DNA from: Secundilactobacillus silagincola
GTDB taxonomy: Bacteria; Bacillota; Bacilli; Lactobacillales; Lactobacillaceae
DNA length: 38,474 nucleotides
Direction: 5' to 3'
NCBI RefSeq assembly: GCF_002583405.1
Contig: NZ_BCMJ01000001.1
Location: 1-38,474 of the forward strand
The translations under genes and the position numbers were made by a program. The notes below the pieces were generated by a model. It ran no database searches. It worked only from the letters and a program-made list of their open reading frames with translations, and was not told the DNA's origin. Positions within the stretch are counted from its first letter, which is position 1. The number at the start of each line of letters is the position of its first letter. Positions 17,761-26,261 of this stretch are shown here, one piece after another.

Positions 17761-17768
17761 AATGCGAG

Positions 17769-17890
17769 AGAGTGTGACATAACTCGGTAGATTCCAGAAT
17801 TTAACACAAAAAATACGTATTCCGACGAATTTTGTCGGAATGCGTATTTTTTGTGTTAAATGGCCGGAATCTGAGTTGTGGAGCCATTTT
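17769..17890 (+). repeat. Diverged member of the 3'-end structured element family
   Basis: It begins AGAGTGTGA, like the other copies. P1 is CATAACTC with GAGTTGTG, P1b is AGATTCC with GGAATCT, and a GGT bulge sits between them on the 5' side only, as in the relatives. The terminal helix of about 27 bp has a 7-base loop. It lacks the AAATCC/GGATTT inner stem and the CACGTTT end. Two imperfect pairs are G-U wobbles in the sense of the upstream gene, which supports reading it as plus-strand RNA. Confidence 0.7.
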
Positions 17891-18012
17891 AGGCTAGATT
17901 AAAGTATTGAACTAAAGTAAATTTTAAATTGTATTTCAGTTAAGAAATCGGATGAAACTCTTACCAATATAGACTGGTGTCATCGTCTCTTCTTTGATTT
18001 TTTTAGATTGTC

Positions 18013-18131
18013 GAAACGTGCTTAGGGGAGCAGAGACTTGCACGTAAGTAACTTATGGTAAAAATCCAAGTTCGGGATTTCCACCATAAGTTACTTACGC
18101 TCCAGTCTCTAACCGCTCCCCTTCACACTCT
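18013..18131 (-). repeat. 3'-end structured element, copy A
   Basis: Plus-strand coordinates of the helices: P1 18025-18031 with 18115-18121; P1b 18032-18038 with 18104-18110; P2 18043-18059 with 18083-18099; P3 (AAATCC/GGATTT) 18062-18067 with 18075-18080. The internal loop is TGCA opposite CTCC; a four-base bulge lies on one side between P1 and P1b. In minus-strand reading it starts AGAGTGTG and ends CACGTTTC. It follows copy B in tandem, 6 bases away. Confidence 0.8.
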
Positions 18132-18137
18132 GTTTTT

Positions 18138-18260
18138 GAAACGTGCTACAGCAAGGCAGACAGCTGCATGTAAGTCAAGCCCCTCACAAATCCCAGACCC
18201 ATGGATTTATGAGGGGCTTGACTTACACTCCGCTATCTAAACGCCTTGCTTCCGCACTCT
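18138..18260 (-). repeat. 3'-end structured element, copy B (after usp)
   Basis: It has the same plan as copy A with different helix sequences: P1 18151-18157 with 18243-18249; P1b 18158-18164 with 18232-18238; an 18-bp P2 ending at 18186 with 18210-18227; and the conserved AAATCC/GGATTT inner stem. The one mismatch in P1b becomes G-U in the minus-strand reading. Its first bases AG form the end of the TAG stop of usp. Confidence 0.8.
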
Positions 18261-18720
18261 ATTTTACAATAATCGTCGACACTTCTGCTTCTCTCATAAT
18301 CGCACCTGCCACATGGCCAATTCTTAAATGACCCCGCCGCCTATGCGACCCCAACAGAACCAAATCTGGCTTGAAGTCTGGAATAATTTCCTCCAAAATG
18401 ACCCGCTCCGGTTTCCCTTCACCGATCAATGGTTTGACTTCCCTTACGCCAAACGCTCTTGCTTTACCCACGTACGTATTTAGATCATGATAAATATCAT
18501 CTCTACGCGACTTAATAATGTCTGGTGACAATGATTGATAAATGTTCATGTCACCTGTCTCCATCACCGACACAATTCCCAGGGTGATATCAAACGTCCG
18601 GGCCAACGTGCAGGCGTAATTAAACGCCTTACGCGATGACTCATCATCGTCATCGTCCACAGCCAATAACAGCCGTTGATAACTCATTTCTTCCGCTTCA
18701 AAATCGTCTTCTGTCAGCAT
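18259..18720 (-). CDS. Universal stress protein (UspA family)
   Basis: This 153-residue single Usp domain starts with RLLLAVDDDDD, the first strand and the nucleotide-binding aspartate. It ends with LVLLGSHRRRGHLRIGHVAG and a last strand STIIVK. The classical ATP-binding pattern G-x2-G-x9-G-S/T is degenerate here, so nucleotide binding is uncertain. AGGAGGG stands just before the ATG. A promoter is seen at 18769-18796. The TAG stop is formed with bases of a structured element, and the mRNA would carry two such elements in its 3' region. Confidence 0.88.
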   Translation of the reverse strand: MLTEDDFEAEEMSYQRLLLAVDDDDDESSRKAFNYACTLARTFDITLGIVSVMETGDMNIYQSLSPDIIKSRRDDIYHDLNTYVGKARAFGVREVKPLIGEGKPERVILEEIIPDFKPDLVLLGSHRRRGHLRIGHVAGAIMREAEVSTIIVK

Positions 18721-18768
18721 AATGCCCTCCTAGTCTATTGCCACGAGTAATTCTGTTTCTCTGAAATA

Positions 18769-18796
18769 ACTATAACATTCATGGACTAGAAAACAA
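18769..18796 (-). promoter_or_regulatory. Promoter of the usp gene
   Basis: Minus-strand TTGTTT (18791-18796) and TATAGT (18769-18774) are separated by 16 bp, about 50 bases before the start codon. Confidence 0.55.
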
Positions 18797-18881
18797 GCAT
18801 TATTTAGGTTAACCAAACAATTTATTTTTATTTTATTTATTTAAAGACTATCTGAATTAACAGAGTGGATAGATATTAAGC

Positions 18882-20300
18882 TTACAGTGAAAGTCTGCCC
18901 ATTAACATCATTGCAACGGTAATCACCGCACCACTGAAAATCAAAATCGATGCTGACCACTCCAGCCGGTTCAAGTAGTGCCCAGTATTAGTTTTCAAAG
19001 TTAAGGCGTAGAGAATTATTCCCGGCACATAAACCACTAAGCAGATAAACAGATACTGCAGGCCAGACAAGGTGATCCCCACCAACTGAAATGTGAGTGC
19101 AGCGATACCGATCCACATCTGCAGCCGGTTACCCTTGGTACTGCGGTTCTGCCAAGAATACTTGATCTGATATGCCGCCACGATAATGTAGCACACCACG
19201 ATTGAAGCAGTACACAAACTGTACGCGAACTCATAGGCCTTCTCAGCAAAAATGAGGATAATCATGAACCCTTGCACCATGCAGGCGGTGGTCATCAGGG
19301 CCAAGGTAGGCACGCCATGCTTATTCTTTTTAGCAAACCGCTTGGGCAATAATCCCTGTTCCGCCATCATACCTAGAGTTTCGGCTGGTAACATGGTCCA
19401 AGACAGCCAGGCGCCCAGAATCGAGATCAGGAGACCAATACTGATAAAACTACCGCCCCACTGGCCAACCATTTCTTCAAAAATGTAGACCATAGCGGGC
19501 TGTTTCATGGTGACTAACTCTGCACGGGAAAGATAACCATACGGCAGGATTGATGCCAAAACGTAAATCAGCAGTAAGCAACTCACACCGATTAACGTCG
19601 ACCGACCCGCAATTTTACGACTTTTAGCCCGGGAAGCTAACACGGTTGCTCCTTCAATCCCAACAAAGACCCACATCATAATCATTAAACTACTACGAAT
19701 TTGCGGGGCAATAGCACCAAGAGTAAAGGTTCCTCTGAAGTTACCCCAAAACTGAGCCGTGAAAATGTGACCATTAAACAGAATAATCGCCACAATGATA
19801 AACGTTAAGATGGGAATTAATTTGCAGACCGTTATGATGGTGTTCATCAAAGCCGCACTTTCAATCCCATGATTAACCAAAAGTGTCAGTGACCAAGCAA
19901 GTACACTGGCTACCAGAATCGATATGGGACTATTACCTCGCTGAAAGACGGGGAAAAAGTACCCTAACGTACTCATAAATACAGTAGCAAACGCCACGTT
20001 GCCTAACCAGGCTGACATCCAGTAGCCCCATCCGCTGATAAACCCAACGAAAGAGCCAAAACCCGCTTTACCATACGAAAAAATACCTTCTAAGTCAGAA
20101 CGTTTATTCAATAAATTATTTAAACAGGACGCTAACATTAAAATTCCGAACCCAACGATCGCCCAGGATATCATCGCTGCCCCTGGGGATGCAGCGACAG
20201 CAAGATCACTGCTCAATGCAAAAATACCGGAGCCAATCGCTGTCGTTACAACCATGGCAGTAAGTGAAACACCGTTGATTTTGTGAGCTTGTGATGCCAT
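18882..20300 (-). CDS. APC-family basic amino acid/polyamine antiporter
   Basis: A 472-residue membrane protein with about 12 helices. The first helix carries TTAIGSGIFAL, the unwound substrate-binding GSGIF motif of APC transporters, and a second region IEGATVLASRAKS matches the antiporter branch (AdiC/ArcD/YjdE-like). The likely exchange is arginine with ornithine, or another basic amino acid or amine, across the cell membrane; no arc or decarboxylase gene lies adjacent to confirm it. GAGGG precedes the ATG. A perfect dyad just upstream (20323-20347) may be an operator. Confidence 0.82.
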   Translation of the reverse strand: MASQAHKINGVSLTAMVVTTAIGSGIFALSSDLAVAASPGAAMISWAIVGFGILMLASCLNNLLNKRSDLEGIFSYGKAGFGSFVGFISGWGYWMSAWLGNVAFATVFMSTLGYFFPVFQRGNSPISILVASVLAWSLTLLVNHGIESAALMNTIITVCKLIPILTFIIVAIILFNGHIFTAQFWGNFRGTFTLGAIAPQIRSSLMIMMWVFVGIEGATVLASRAKSRKIAGRSTLIGVSCLLLIYVLASILPYGYLSRAELVTMKQPAMVYIFEEMVGQWGGSFISIGLLISILGAWLSWTMLPAETLGMMAEQGLLPKRFAKKNKHGVPTLALMTTACMVQGFMIILIFAEKAYEFAYSLCTASIVVCYIIVAAYQIKYSWQNRSTKGNRLQMWIGIAALTFQLVGITLSGLQYLFICLVVYVPGIILYALTLKTNTGHYLNRLEWSASILIFSGAVITVAMMLMGRLSL

Positions 20301-20585
20301 AGGATTTCCCTCATTTCTTGGGGTGAATGTATATCATATGCATTCACTCTTCTTTGTATAGGTTTAGTTTACCTGAGTAAAGTTAATAATTTATGGGGAA
20401 AATATGAAAATTCTTCAATCTTAAACAATTAATATTTATGAAAACTAGTAAAATCCGTGTAATTGTTTAGTTTCCGGCATTCTTACTGTATATATGCAGA
20501 ATATGAATGTATAATTTGTGAATGTAATCCCTTACAACCTTTAGTCCAAGGGGTTTATTTCCTGCATAAATTTACTAATAACATA
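20301..20585. other. Intergenic region before the antiporter
   Basis: No gene is seen. GTGAATG (20323-20329) and CATTCAC (20341-20347) form a perfect dyad in the antiporter leader. The same GAATGTA core recurs at 20505 and 20520 on the plus strand. The TGAAT/ATTCA elements recall ARG-box half-sites but the spacing is not canonical. The remainder is AT-rich without further structure that I can support. Confidence 0.5.
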
Positions 20586-20621
20586 AAAATGGCAACTATC
20601 GCTACAGATAGTTACCATTTT
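20581..20621 (-). terminator. Terminator of the peptidase/OppA operon
   Basis: AAAATGG-c-AACTATC pairs with GATAGTT-a-CCATTTT around a 6-base loop. The single mismatch becomes G-U on the minus strand, where a T-run follows. It lies 10 bases after the OppA-like gene. Confidence 0.85.
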
Positions 20622-20630
20622 CTTATATTT

Positions 20631-22277
20631 CTATTTCTCTAAGTAAGCTCTCGTGTAATCATTCTCACCAACTGGGTGATATTCAATGCCCTTCAACTTA
20701 GGATTGACCAAGTGACTTTCAACCATTGAGTACAAAGGCACCACTGGCATGTTTTCGTTCAAACGACTTTGGGCGGTTCTCATATCCTTCCAGTAAGCCC
20801 CTTCGTTAGCAGCATTGGAAGTTGTAGCGTCCTTCATAGCTGCGTTGAATTGCGGATCTTGATAGTGCGCGTAATTTTGCGGATTATCCTTCGTCAAGAT
20901 TGAGAAGAAGTTTTCTGGATCCCCAAAGTCAGCCAACCACAACGTTTGATCAAAATCAAATGAACCAGCTGTTTCCTTACCGTTAGCAGCTTTCGAAGGT
21001 AAGTTTTCGGTGCTGACCTTGACGTTGCCTAAGTTTTGCTTCAACGTTCCCTGAACATACTGAGAAACGTTCTTATCTGAAGTATCGTCAAGGCCAACAA
21101 GGGTCAAATTAACCGTACCCTTTAAATGAGCTTCCTGTAAACCTTGCTTCCAAAGTTCTTTAGCCTTAGCAACGTTATACGTTTCCTTTGGTGTCATTTC
21201 AGTTGCAAAATCCTTACCCGTTGTTGGATCAGTTGCTAAACCTCTTGCAACATAAGTATAAGCAGGCTTTGAGCCATCCGCCAAAACGTCCTTCGTCAAA
21301 TGGTTCCGGTCAACAGCCAAAGAAACGGCCTGACGGAGCTTCTGATTGTTAAACGGTTTGCCAGCCTTATTGTTCAACCGTAGATAATAAGTACCAGCTT
21401 TTTGAACGTGTTGCAAGTCCTTATCCTTTTGCATACCTTGAGCAGTAACCCCAGTGATTGTGGCATCATCCAGTTGCCCTTTAGCAAACAAGTTGTGTGC
21501 TGTGTTAGCATCCTTAACCACTTGCATGTCGATTTCCTTTAGATGAACTGCTTTTGGATCATAGTAGTTCGGATTGCGTAACAGCTTCCAATTATCGTTG
21601 GTTCCAGTCCAGCCAGTCACCTTGAAGGGGCCATCGGAAACCACACGGTCAGAATTGGTACCGTACTTACTGCCATACTTCTGAACCACTTTTGAATCTT
21701 GTGGGAAGAAGGCAGGCAAAATCATCATCTTGCTGAAGTAAGGCATTGGGTGCTCCAAATTAACCTGTAGTGTATGGGAATTCACTGCTTTAGCACCTAA
21801 CTCAGAAGGCGACATCTTACCATTACTGATTTGATCAGCATTCTGGATACCAGAGAAGATGTAGTTGTAGCCGGACTTCGACTTGTCAGATACTGACCGT
21901 TGCCAAGACTTAACGAAATCTTCGGCTGTGACATCATCACCGTTACTCCACTTGGCGTTTGGTCGTAGATGGAAGGTGTAAGTTTTGCCGTCGTTAGTTG
22001 GCTTAACCACCGATTCCGCGATCCCAGGCGCTACTTTATTGTTGCTATCCTGACGGTACAAACCTTCAAAACTATTTTCCAAAACGTTCCACATGGTGAG
22101 GTCAGCATAATTTGAATTATCCAACGACACCAAGTCGGTATTTTGCATCAATGAAATTTTATCGGTACTGCTACTTGCACTGCTGTCTCCGGCCTTGCCG
22201 GCTGCACTGGAACAAGCCGCCAAAATCACTGATAACGCTAACGCTAAACCGCCTAATAAAACTTTATTTTTCCGCAT
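20631..22277 (-). CDS. Oligopeptide ABC transporter substrate-binding lipoprotein (OppA-like)
   Basis: This 548-residue protein has a lipoprotein signal with lipobox ILAAC (C22), followed by a Ser-rich linker. It carries the SBP_bac_5 core, including DGKTYTFHLRPNAKWSNGD and VSDGPFKVTGW. It captures peptides at the outer face of the membrane. No permease or ATPase genes are adjacent, so it must work with an Opp system encoded elsewhere, as orphan OppA proteins often do. Its start overlaps the end of the peptidase gene by 14 bases. Both genes lie behind a T-box, so expression should rise when the cognate tRNA is uncharged. Confidence 0.92.
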   Translation of the reverse strand: MRKNKVLLGGLALALSVILAACSSAAGKAGDSSASSSTDKISLMQNTDLVSLDNSNYADLTMWNVLENSFEGLYRQDSNNKVAPGIAESVVKPTNDGKTYTFHLRPNAKWSNGDDVTAEDFVKSWQRSVSDKSKSGYNYIFSGIQNADQISNGKMSPSELGAKAVNSHTLQVNLEHPMPYFSKMMILPAFFPQDSKVVQKYGSKYGTNSDRVVSDGPFKVTGWTGTNDNWKLLRNPNYYDPKAVHLKEIDMQVVKDANTAHNLFAKGQLDDATITGVTAQGMQKDKDLQHVQKAGTYYLRLNNKAGKPFNNQKLRQAVSLAVDRNHLTKDVLADGSKPAYTYVARGLATDPTTGKDFATEMTPKETYNVAKAKELWKQGLQEAHLKGTVNLTLVGLDDTSDKNVSQYVQGTLKQNLGNVKVSTENLPSKAANGKETAGSFDFDQTLWLADFGDPENFFSILTKDNPQNYAHYQDPQFNAAMKDATTSNAANEGAYWKDMRTAQSRLNENMPVVPLYSMVESHLVNPKLKGIEYHPVGENDYTRAYLEK

Positions 22278-23202
22278 ATGTATGTCCCCCTGCTTCTTGT
22301 ACTACTTTAAATTTATGTGTTTCCACGTCATCCAGAAATTCTCCTAATGTGTGAAAAAAGGCTTTGGGATTGTCGGTGCTGTGGCAATGCCCAGCATCCG
22401 GTGTATAAACTAACCGTGAATTCTGCATTTCCCGGTGCATCCGTTCTGCTGCATCTAACGGCATAGTATCGTGATCGCCAAACGTAAGTAATGTGGGTGT
22501 TTTAATCTTATGTGTATCCGCTCGGCGATCCCACTCGGTCAGCTTGCCGACCATCACAAATTCATTGTCACCTTGGAAATAGTTATAAACTGGTGTCGCC
22601 ATTGTCTCAACGTTGTGACGAAAACCATTTTCAGGATGACGCATAGCAAAATTCCGGTTCAAAACATCAACTAATTCACGGTACTTTGGATCATCAAAGC
22701 GCTTGTCCGTTTCAACTTCCTTCATGTATCGAACTTGCCTTGGTGTCAGTGTTTCTTCACGTTCGCGATTCACGTTAACTATGTATTCATCTAGGTTATC
22801 GATCATACTCATAATGATCAAACCCTTTAAGTGTTCCGGATAATGAAGCGCGTACTCCTGTGCTAATAAGCCACCCCACGAATGACCTAATAAGTAAAAT
22901 TGATCCAACCCAAGCTTTTTTCTGACCTCCTCTAACTCTGACAAATAATAATCAATCGTCAGGTATTTTCGATTCTCAGGCTGTGTATAGTCAGGCTGGT
23001 CGGAATAAAACGACCCCAACTGATCATACATGGAAACTCTCACATGGTGCTCTTTAAGATGGTCGGCGAAATCCTCAAACTCCTCGTGAGTGCCACCTGG
23101 TCCACCATGCACACACAGCAGATTAACATTCCCCCGACCTACTGTGCGGGTGAACAAATGAAACCCATTATCCAACGTTACGATTCGACTCCCTTGCTGC
23201 AT
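22264..23202 (-). CDS. Proline iminopeptidase-type alpha/beta hydrolase
   Basis: This cytoplasmic serine peptidase would release N-terminal proline (or similar residues) from peptides. The oxyanion motif HGGPGG (about 32-37) and nucleophile GHSWGG (S108) are typical of the proline iminopeptidase branch. The acid D in FGDHD and the histidine in DAGHCHS complete the triad. I choose ATG 23202 with GAGGTG 6 bases before it; the upstream in-frame GTG at 23211 overlaps that site. This gives 312 residues. It is followed by an overlapping OppA-like gene and preceded by a T-box leader, linking peptide uptake with cleavage. Confidence 0.88.
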   Translation of the reverse strand: MQQGSRIVTLDNGFHLFTRTVGRGNVNLLCVHGGPGGTHEEFEDFADHLKEHHVRVSMYDQLGSFYSDQPDYTQPENRKYLTIDYYLSELEEVRKKLGLDQFYLLGHSWGGLLAQEYALHYPEHLKGLIIMSMIDNLDEYIVNVNREREETLTPRQVRYMKEVETDKRFDDPKYRELVDVLNRNFAMRHPENGFRHNVETMATPVYNYFQGDNEFVMVGKLTEWDRRADTHKIKTPTLLTFGDHDTMPLDAAERMHREMQNSRLVYTPDAGHCHSTDNPKAFFHTLGEFLDDVETHKFKVVQEAGGHTYAEK

Positions 23203-23248
23203 CCAAATCACCTCAATAAATATTATTTGTTAAGGCGCATTAAATAAC

Positions 23249-23548
23249 AAAAACGCCCTACAGAGAACTAGTCTCTATAGGGCGTTTCCGCGGTACCACC
23301 TATCATTGCTCAACGTTCACACGCTAAGCCTCTCAATCTACAGCTATACAAATAGCGATAGACCGGCGCTTTAATGGGCGCCTCCCAGCTTGGACTCAGT
23401 TTTAACTTGGCCCCGGCCGCTCGAAGATGATAGTCATAGCCACACTCATGTCTCCATTCCACCTACTGAAGACTCTCTAGTTTGATCACGGTTATGATGT
23501 TTCTTGTCATCACGTTTGTTATTTAATTTGCGTTAACTGCTTTCAACG
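23249..23548 (-). promoter_or_regulatory. T-box leader of the peptidase/OppA operon
   Basis: The minus strand shows a full T-box. It has a stem I with an AGAGAG bulge, the antiterminator sequence GGTGGTACCGCGG (complement of 23288-23300), and a terminator hairpin (23249-23287) followed by T residues. The specifier loop reads ACT-ATC-A before TCTTCGAGC, so the likely specifier is ATC, isoleucine, at 23429-23431. The specifier call is by alignment with the second T-box and with published glycine T-box geometry, and is not certain. Confidence 0.88.
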
Positions 23549-23554
23549 ATTTCC

Positions 23555-23583
23555 AATTTATTTCTCTTTGCCATAAAAGTCAA
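23555..23583 (-). promoter_or_regulatory. Promoter of the T-box/peptidase operon
   Basis: TTGACT (complement of 23578-23583) and TAAATT (complement of 23555-23560) are 17 bp apart, just upstream of the T-box leader. Confidence 0.65.
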
Positions 23584-23655
23584 ATGATATTTACATTTAG
23601 TTTTAATTTAAAGTGATTAAAAACCGCGCCAGTACAAGGATCACAAATCAAAAAA

Positions 23656-24618
23656 TTATTTTTGATTTGCCTTTACATAGCCAATCCGATGGTTATACCA
23701 GATCTGCCGGAACACATCGTTGGTATTCTCGGTGACCAAGCGTCCCATCACATCACTCGTTTTTAACCCCGTTAACTGGTCCGAAATCACGTATTGCTCT
23801 CCGGGTAATAGCTCACCGATCGCTGGTGCACCAGGCTGGGTCGAACCGTATAATGCTACCGATTCATCCCCAATCTTTAAAATCGGTTGCTGCACACCCG
23901 CGACGTGAGATTGCTTTAGCCAGACTTTTTGACCACTAAAATAAATAGCAATCCAATCACCTTGCTGGGCAATACAAACAAACTCCTCACCATAACTTGC
24001 TCGATATGAAGAAGGGTCTGTTTTGTTGCCAATCACTTTGCTTTTAAGCGTGGGCTGCTGGTATAAATCCACATAGTTGCTGGTAATCCTGATTCCTTGA
24101 TCGACTTTTACAGGCTGAACAGTTGCCGGATTAATGCCAAGTCGTTGAAACAAATTTTCCCAATCAAAATACCAGCCGGGATCATGGTGCATCTCAACCG
24201 CTTTTTCGCGAGTAGGTGCAGCAACGTTATCATGTCCAAGAAGATGGGCACGGTCTAACGGAACATGGTAGCACGCCGACCACTCCTGAATCTGGTCGGC
24301 TAATGCATTCATCATTGTTTCGGTGTAGGTTGCTGGATCCTCAATGTACGCTTCTTGCTCAATCCCAAGCGACCGACAGTTTATATCCCAGTTACCCGCA
24401 TGCCAAGCCACGTTTCCCGGTGCCACCATTTCGGTGCAATGACCATCCGCTTGGCGAATTACAACGTGCGCACTAACCTGGTTGGCGCTTTGAAAACGGG
24501 CAATCGTGTCTGAATAACTTAATTCAGTGGCGTGAATCACGATGTAATGTATTCTTACATCAACTGGTCGTTTAGCGTGCGTATAGTTACTTACCAGTGC
24601 AGGACGAAACTCAGTCAT
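23656..24618 (-). CDS. N-acetylmuramoyl-L-alanine amidase domain protein
   Basis: Residues about 20-160 are an amidase_2 (T7-lysozyme/AmiD) domain that cuts the lactyl-peptide bond of peptidoglycan. Likely zinc ligands are H29 (IVIHATE), H129 (LLGHDN) and D146 (HHDPG). NVAWHAGNW is typical. The C-terminal half (about 175-320) has two beta-rich segments that look like SH3-type wall-binding units. No signal peptide is visible, which is odd for a wall hydrolase. It may leave with the help of the C39-like neighbour, by lysis, or act inside the cell. The ATG overlaps the end of the upstream gene by 8 bases. Confidence 0.85.
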   Translation of the reverse strand: MTEFRPALVSNYTHAKRPVDVRIHYIVIHATELSYSDTIARFQSANQVSAHVVIRQADGHCTEMVAPGNVAWHAGNWDINCRSLGIEQEAYIEDPATYTETMMNALADQIQEWSACYHVPLDRAHLLGHDNVAAPTREKAVEMHHDPGWYFDWENLFQRLGINPATVQPVKVDQGIRITSNYVDLYQQPTLKSKVIGNKTDPSSYRASYGEEFVCIAQQGDWIAIYFSGQKVWLKQSHVAGVQQPILKIGDESVALYGSTQPGAPAIGELLPGEQYVISDQLTGLKTSDVMGRLVTENTNDVFRQIWYNHRIGYVKANQK

Positions 24619-26119
24619 TTGAATCTGCCAATGAAACAGTTCCTACTAACGTCGGTGCCACCATTCTGATTACATAAACCGTTACGGTAGTGGCGCTGGG
24701 ATGTGCCTGCTTAATCGCTGCTAAATCCAGCTTGATTCGCCCTTCTTCATCCGCATCAGCATAATCAAAATGCTGCTGTGCGGTGGTATCAAACTGCCCG
24801 CCGTCATCAACGGTATAAGCAATCGTCACTGTCTGTTGGTCAAACGGATCAGCCTGTTCAACCATTTTCGGTGTAATGGCAACTGTTTCACCATCCTGAC
24901 GTAGTGTAAAAGCGGTCCGCTCATCATTGGCAACAAGCTTAACCGACTCTCGGCTAGGCTGCATTAAGCGTTCGTAACCGTGATAGTTACCACCAATGAT
25001 GTACGCCACTCGTGAATGCCAAGCCTCACTAAACTGTTCAAGCCGATAAAGTCGCTTGGCATCTTCATTACTGTCCGCAAAAGAATCGTTAACGGCAACG
25101 TAGTCCACACCGTTCAATTGGGTAAAGCCCGTGACCAGTAATAAGTGGCCGTATGTGCTGCCAATAGCGTTCTCAACATAAGGTAACTCACCGTTATCCG
25201 GATCGTTGGTGTACTGTACACTGACGCCAACCGGATAACCCGCTGAAATTTGCCGACGAAGTCCATCAAGACTGGTATAAGCAGTGTATGCCCGGTAACC
25301 CATGCTACCCGCCGCCGCGGTACTGAATGACCAGTTACCAAAGCCATCATATGTGATATCTAAATTATGCAACGCTAATTCTTCAGGCAAAATATCAGCA
25401 TTTTGGCGGTTAAGGGCCATGGAAATCGTGGTTGGGCTGCAGATACCCGGTGCCAGTTTAGGATCCCGAATCTCTTGGGAATACGCTGGTGTCGCAATCA
25501 CCTTATCGATTGATACTGCATGTTCATCAACCATTAAATCATGGTGAACCGGCATCACACTGGCCGCCACCAATTTAAGCACTGGCGTCTGCTGCGGATT
25601 TTCAGAGTACAAATGAACCCGTAACTGTGCCTTAGTTCCAACGCCATTTTTAACCGTTAACGTATCCGTATCGATACCGGCAATGGAATCTTCCCTATCC
25701 TGTTTGACACTGGCGCTTAACACCTTGGTCGACCAGCGACCCCAACTATGCCAAGCTGACCAGCGCTCACCCTGATTAATCCGAGCTTCGACTTGAACCG
25801 CGGTTCCTTCCGGCGTTAAGGCGTTCCAAGAGGCCACCAATTGTTTAAATTGCGGTAAATCAAATACCGGCGTGGTTAAACTTCCCTCACTCACGTATTC
25901 ATTCTCACTTTGTTCAAGTACCAAAGCCGTCTTGTCAGCCGCAGCCAAAGTCAAATGATCGGTAAATTCACCTAAATCGATGGCTGAAAAATCGTCAAAT
26001 ATTTTGGTGTTCGGCTTTCTAGCCGGTGCCTGAACCGTTTTGTCTCGTCTATAGTAAAGGGCTAGTAAACCTGCTGCTAACCCAATCGTTGTCCCAAAAA
26101 GAAATTTTGATAGTTTCAC
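24611..26119 (-). CDS. Membrane-anchored C39-like cysteine peptidase fold protein
   Basis: This 502-residue protein starts with a short anchor (about 4-22). A beta-sandwich-like region follows (about 45-190), then a peptidase C39-like domain (about 205-375). C227 in GICSPTTISMALNR, H325 in GHLLLVTGF and N344/D345 in VNDSFAD are in the order expected for a papain-type triad. A C-terminal beta-rich tail follows. Proteins of this type are found near wall amidases; the substrate is unknown. The start is GTG at 26119, with GGGG 8 bases before it. The stop overlaps the start of the amidase gene, so the two are probably translated together. Confidence 0.78.
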   Translation of the reverse strand: MKLSKFLFGTTIGLAAGLLALYYRRDKTVQAPARKPNTKIFDDFSAIDLGEFTDHLTLAAADKTALVLEQSENEYVSEGSLTTPVFDLPQFKQLVASWNALTPEGTAVQVEARINQGERWSAWHSWGRWSTKVLSASVKQDREDSIAGIDTDTLTVKNGVGTKAQLRVHLYSENPQQTPVLKLVAASVMPVHHDLMVDEHAVSIDKVIATPAYSQEIRDPKLAPGICSPTTISMALNRQNADILPEELALHNLDITYDGFGNWSFSTAAAGSMGYRAYTAYTSLDGLRRQISAGYPVGVSVQYTNDPDNGELPYVENAIGSTYGHLLLVTGFTQLNGVDYVAVNDSFADSNEDAKRLYRLEQFSEAWHSRVAYIIGGNYHGYERLMQPSRESVKLVANDERTAFTLRQDGETVAITPKMVEQADPFDQQTVTIAYTVDDGGQFDTTAQQHFDYADADEEGRIKLDLAAIKQAHPSATTVTVYVIRMVAPTLVGTVSLADSND

Positions 26120-26261
26120 AGTTTTATCCCCGCTTTAATGATTAGTTAGTTTATTGACAGTAGTTATTCTGAATGTGTACAAAGTATACCATAATGTCCA
26201 GTAGGTGTTTATCAAACGCTTATCCAGATTTTTTTAAATTTTCCTTGTCGCCTTAATCATT

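Larger units (their letters stand above)
17761..18258. other. Intergenic region made largely of structured elements
   Basis: No credible gene is seen between the regulator and the usp gene. The stretch holds one diverged element (17769-17890), an unassigned AT-rich part (about 17891-18012) with a weak GATGA/TCATC hairpin, and two tandem copies of the main element family (18013-18131 and 18138-18260). Confidence 0.8.

Noticed and set aside
18013-18260. The 120-bp elements as simple rho-independent terminators
   Set aside because: They lack a U-tract after the main stem and have conserved internal loops and ends that a terminator does not need.
18013-18260. The 120-bp elements as insertion sequence remnants or short open frames (18055-18240, 18143-18331)
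   Set aside because: No transposase fragment or target duplication is seen, and the open frames merely cross palindromes without start signals.
23429-23431. Reading the first two T-box specifiers as leucine (CTT and CTC just before CGAG)
   Set aside because: The base after the codon would be a pyrimidine; the ATC reading is followed by A, as in known T-boxes. Kept as an alternative only.
23644-23669. Hairpin CAAATCAAAAA/TTTTTGATTTG at the amidase stop codon as its terminator
   Set aside because: It is an AT-only stem with the stop in its loop, and no T-run follows on the minus strand.
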